NCBI GenBank assembly: GCA_903917425.1
Contig: CAIXAQ010000841.1
Coordinates: 1 to 8,218, forward strand
DNA: 8,218 nucleotides
Direction: 5' to 3'
From: an uncultured Bacteroidales bacterium
GTDB taxonomy: Bacteria; Bacteroidota; Bacteroidia; Bacteroidales; UBA4417
The translations under genes and the position numbers were made by a program. The notes below the pieces were generated by a model that made no database searches, had not been told where the DNA came from, and saw only the letters and a program-made list of their open reading frames with translations. Shown here one piece after another: positions 6,403 through 8,218 of this stretch. Within the stretch, counting starts at the first letter, position 1, and each line of letters begins with the position of its first letter.

Positions 6403-6590
6403 TTAACGGAGTATTGTAGGATTAAACTTGGAATAATGATTCTTTTCTTCGTCATAGAATTTGTAAGTTAAATTTATCTGTAGGGCGTTCGATAAACCTT
6501 GCTGCTAAAGCCAATCCATCTCACACCCTCCTCCAAAGCCAATTCCCGCGCTCTCTAAGCGATTAAAATTAGGCAAAACTTTGATATAAG
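6403..6590 (-). pseudogene. Frame-shifted remnant of an unidentified protein
   Basis: Three short protein-like segments lie in different minus-strand frames. KVLPNFNRLESA is open up to about 6549. RARELALEEGVRWIGFSS (6554 downward), followed by KVYRTPYR, ends at TAA 6476-6474. INLTYKFYDEEKNHYSKF, followed by NPTILR, ends at TAA 6405-6403. Joined by one-base shifts they read as one coherent C-terminal region, for example NRLESA-RELALEEGVRWIGFSS. I do not recognise the family. The position directly behind an antitoxin-like remnant would suit a toxin gene, but no PIN, RelE or other toxin motif is visible, so that remains a guess. Confidence 0.4.
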
Positions 6591-6591
6591 C

Positions 6592-6738
6592 TCAACATAT
6601 CCCAGAAGTCTTTTCCCGGGATGTAGAAAGCTCAACAATCTCCTCTTTTGTCATTTTGAAGGCCTTTTTACTCAATTTCTCTCGCTGTTTCCGCATGAAT
6701 TATACTGCGTCAAACGTTTTCTTTGCTGTTGTCTTCAT
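6592..6738 (-). pseudogene. Antitoxin-like small protein gene with an internal stop
   Basis: From the ATG at 6738 the frame reads MKTTAKKTFDAV, then TAA (6702-6700), then FMRKQREKLSKKAFKMTKEE followed by IVELSTSREKTSGIC and TGA (6594-6592). Ignoring the stop, the 'K.FD.V.FMR..R..LS.....MT.EEI.E' layout is one I associate from memory with small antitoxin-like proteins found next to PIN or other toxins in bacteria. A single substitution (CAA or AAA to TAA) would explain the interruption. The start codon overlaps the stop of the frame upstream (ATGA, 6738-6735), a typical sign of translational coupling. The end after VEL may also be shifted, because another frame there reads IPGKDFWDMLSLYQSFA. 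The family assignment is tentative; the reading-frame facts are certain. Confidence 0.45.
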
Positions 6739-6896
6739 AGGTCATAAATTCTCCGGGTGAATGAATTACTAACTCTTTGAACCCAGCTACCTTCCGAATC
6801 CTCAATCGTGGTGCTATAATTCAACACTATTACAGCATCCGGTTTGAGGGTTTTTAAAATGAACTCTGCAAATTTGTTTTCCAGACATGTTTCGTA
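6735..6896 (-). pseudogene. Small open frame upstream of the antitoxin-like gene, start lost
   Basis: After a TAA at 6899-6897 this frame is open for 53 codons and ends at TGA 6737-6735. It includes LENKFAEFILKTLKPDAVIV, LNYSTTIEDSEGSWVQ and RVSNSFTRRIYDL. The amphipathic first part followed by a hydrophobic strand looks protein-like, but I do not recognise it. There is no ATG in this frame. An ATG 7 to 9 bases after the likely promoter start begins a different frame (MRFNTKHV) that closes after 17 codons, so a one-base indel between the two would restore a gene of about 55 residues. Its stop overlaps the next ATG, so the two genes formed an operon before decay. Confidence 0.4.
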
Positions 6897-6911
6897 TTAA
6901 ATCGCATTATA

Positions 6912-6942
6912 CAAATATTATCCTTACTGTTTAAGTATACAA
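6912..6942 (-). promoter_or_regulatory. Promoter of the decayed minus-strand cluster
   Basis: Read on the minus strand, TTG (6942-6940) is followed after 20 bp by AATATTTG (6919-6912), one mismatch from TAnnTTTG. The predicted start of transcription near 6906 lies just ahead of the first candidate codons of the cluster. The spacing and direction support the view that the fragments downstream were once expressed genes. Confidence 0.45.
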
Positions 6943-7011
6943 TTCAGGAAATTCTGACTATGCGTTTTCTCAGAAATGAGGTTAATTAAATGTTAAATAC
7001 ACCATAAACTC

Positions 7012-7042
7012 TTGATTTCAGTTTCATGGTAGTGTAAATTTA
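7012..7042 (+). promoter_or_regulatory. Promoter of the transthyretin-like-domain gene
   Basis: TTG at 7012-7014 and TAAATTTA at 7035-7042 (one mismatch to TAnnTTTG) are 20 bp apart. Transcription would start near 7049, giving a leader of about 30 nt before the ATG at 7079. Confidence 0.5.
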
Positions 7043-7044
7043 CA
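7033..7044. promoter_or_regulatory. Perfect 12-bp palindrome covering the -7 box
   Basis: TGTAAATTTACA is fully self-complementary and contains the predicted -7 element of the gene at 7079. A repressor bound here would block the promoter, so an operator role is plausible. AT-rich palindromes also arise by chance, and no second copy was found in this window. Confidence 0.4.
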
Positions 7045-7078
7045 GATTATAAACAATTTTTAACCAAAAATCACTACT

Positions 7079-8218
7079 ATGAAAGCTTACATTAAAGGAA
7101 ATCTGAAAGGTTATCTTTGCGAAACATGCTTTGAAAACCTGAGTAACACAAAAGTTATTCTTTATCAAACCAGGCCCGATTCCAATGTGACTGCAGCCGC
7201 AGTTGCATCTTCGAAGGAAACATTCCATCTTGTAACTGAAGAAGAGGCTAAAGCCCGTGAAAACCTTCTACTTGCAACAGCCATCACTAACGAAGCCGGT
7301 GACTTTGTATTTGAAGTTTCTGAAAAGAATCTGGAACAGGCCTTCGACATTGATTTCGTTTGTGGCAGTGTTCCACATGGACCAAAGCCACCAAAAGGTG
7401 GTAAAGAATTCCAGTTTCACATTACAACTATTTATCCTAAATGGAAAAGTGACGAAAAACAAAACCTTCTCTTCGATTGGAGTTATGCCGTTTCTGCTAA
7501 ATTGTGGTGCATGATCAGGGGTAAATATTTCGATGCATGGGTAATTTGTGGTATGCTGGTAGATTGCAAAACCGGCGCCCCGCTTCCGGGAGTTACTGTA
7601 AAAGCTATGGATGCCGATCTCATTACCGATGACCTGCTTGGAACATCAGTTACAGATATGACAGGCCATTTCCGTATTGATTATACCTCCGCTGATTTCA
7701 AAAAGACTTTTCTTTCGCCGGTAATCAATGTGGAAACCGATCTCAACTTTCCATTTTTCAGCAGCGGACCCGATGTTTATTTCAAACTTGAAATAGGAGG
7801 TACACCAATTACATTTGAAACCTCGGCCAACAGGCGAAAAAACGTAGGTTATTGCCTGTGTGTTCGTTTGTGCGTCAGCGATCTGGTTATCGGCGACCCG
7901 CCAATTCCGGCATCGTTCACACGTATCGGACGTGGTGCCAGGTTTAAAATTGTGAATGAAATCAATCCTGCAACAGGCAAAAGTATGCGTGGCGGGTATG
8001 ATAATTACGCTTTCTTTTCTTCAATTATCCTTGTCGGTAGTTTGTCTAAAAAGCTGAACAGTCAGCCGATGGAATACATGTTCGAGTACCAGGAAGTTGC
8101 TGCTCCAGGCACTCCACTTTTGGCAACCGCGTGGCTACCTGTCACCCCGGCAATGATCCCGAAAACCGTAATCGGATACCTTTGGACGCTTACAGGCGAT
8201 ATTCTGAACCCTATTGAA
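7079..8218 (+). CDS. Large protein with transthyretin/carboxypeptidase-regulatory-like domains, N-terminal part
   Basis: The frame is open from the ATG at 7079 to the window edge (380 codons, no stop), so the C-terminus is outside. There is no signal peptide or membrane segment. Residues 6-80 form a first beta-sandwich module (KGNLKGYLCETC, SNTKVILYQ, then AITNEAGDFVFEV). Residues 156-221 form a clearer one: ICGMLVDCKTGAPLPGVTV, DLLGTSVTDMTGHFRIDY, then SPVINVETD and PDVYFKLEIGG. This is the pattern of carboxypeptidase regulatory-like or transthyretin-like domains, which act as binding or structural modules, not enzymes. Cysteines cluster at 14/17 and 259/261/265 (GYCLCVRLCVSD), possibly for metal binding. 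The remainder (270-380) is unrecognised. The start is set by the promoter 37 bp upstream and by the domain beginning at once. Cytosolic location or export by a non-Sec route are both possible. Confidence 0.85.
   Translation, partial: MKAYIKGNLKGYLCETCFENLSNTKVILYQTRPDSNVTAAAVASSKETFHLVTEEEAKARENLLLATAITNEAGDFVFEVSEKNLEQAFDIDFVCGSVPHGPKPPKGGKEFQFHITTIYPKWKSDEKQNLLFDWSYAVSAKLWCMIRGKYFDAWVICGMLVDCKTGAPLPGVTVKAMDADLITDDLLGTSVTDMTGHFRIDYTSADFKKTFLSPVINVETDLNFPFFSSGPDVYFKLEIGGTPITFETSANRRKNVGYCLCVRLCVSDLVIGDPPIPASFTRIGRGARFKIVNEINPATGKSMRGGYDNYAFFSSIILVGSLSKKLNSQPMEYMFEYQEVAAPGTPLLATAWLPVTPAMIPKTVIGYLWTLTGDILNPIE

Noticed and set aside
5140..6416. CAATAC / GTATTG as terminal inverted repeats of the IS, or GATT (5131, 6420) as a target duplication
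   Set aside because: The arms match over only six bases with no extension, the candidate duplication does not abut the repeats, and the right arm lies inside the frame-shifted gene remnant.
6952..6975. TTCTGA / TCAGAA inverted repeat as a terminator
   Set aside because: Only a 6-bp AT-rich stem with a 12-nt loop and no T-run in the appropriate place.
7165..7514. Short open frames on both strands between 7040 and 7514
   Set aside because: They are shadows of the long plus-strand frame starting at 7079, which has domain structure and a promoter.

Overview
The window looks like chromosomal DNA from a member of the Bacteroidota. It is AT-rich, several genes are preceded by the phylum-specific promoter pattern (TTTG or TTG near -33, about 20 bp, then TAnnTTTG near -7), leaders mostly lack a strong Shine-Dalgarno sequence, and one gene remnant ends like a type IX secretion C-terminal domain. 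These are inferences from sequence pattern; no database search was possible.

Layout. Positions 1-341 hold no gene I can support. Next comes a two-gene operon (392-1668): a YtrA-type GntR repressor followed 2 bp later by a membrane-anchored slipin (SPFH/stomatin family). Its promoter carries an imperfect palindrome beside the -7 box, which fits autorepression. A separately promoted hotdog-fold thioesterase (1783-2214) follows, then a short orphan C-terminal fragment (2223-2342) and an intrinsic terminator (2375-2405). A 446-bp gene-free stretch leads to a secreted PQQ-like beta-propeller protein (2852-4414), closed by a strong hairpin terminator (4526-4562). A small secreted protein of unknown function (4759-5136) comes next.

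From about 5091 to 6343 the minus strand carries an IS4-family DDE transposase with its catalytic residues and YREK signature visible. It is split by an apparent one-base deletion near 5524/5525, and its C-terminus appears lost where it meets the small secreted gene. Behind it (about 6403-6896, minus strand) is a decayed gene cluster absent from a simple ORF search: a small open frame, an antitoxin-like small protein with an internal TAA that starts on an ATGA overlap, and frame-shifted fragments of a further protein. A recognisable Bacteroidota promoter still precedes it.

The last 1140 bases are one uninterrupted plus-strand reading frame (7079 to the window edge, 380 codons, no stop). It encodes the N-terminal part of a protein without a signal peptide that has two transthyretin/carboxypeptidase-regulatory-like beta-sandwich modules and clustered cysteines. 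Its likely -7 box lies within a perfect 12-bp palindrome.

The intact genes do not form one pathway. The regulator-slipin pair is the only clear functional unit, with a likely role in membrane stress or membrane organisation. The 5090-6900 interval is a degrading, mobile-element-associated patch between otherwise healthy genes.
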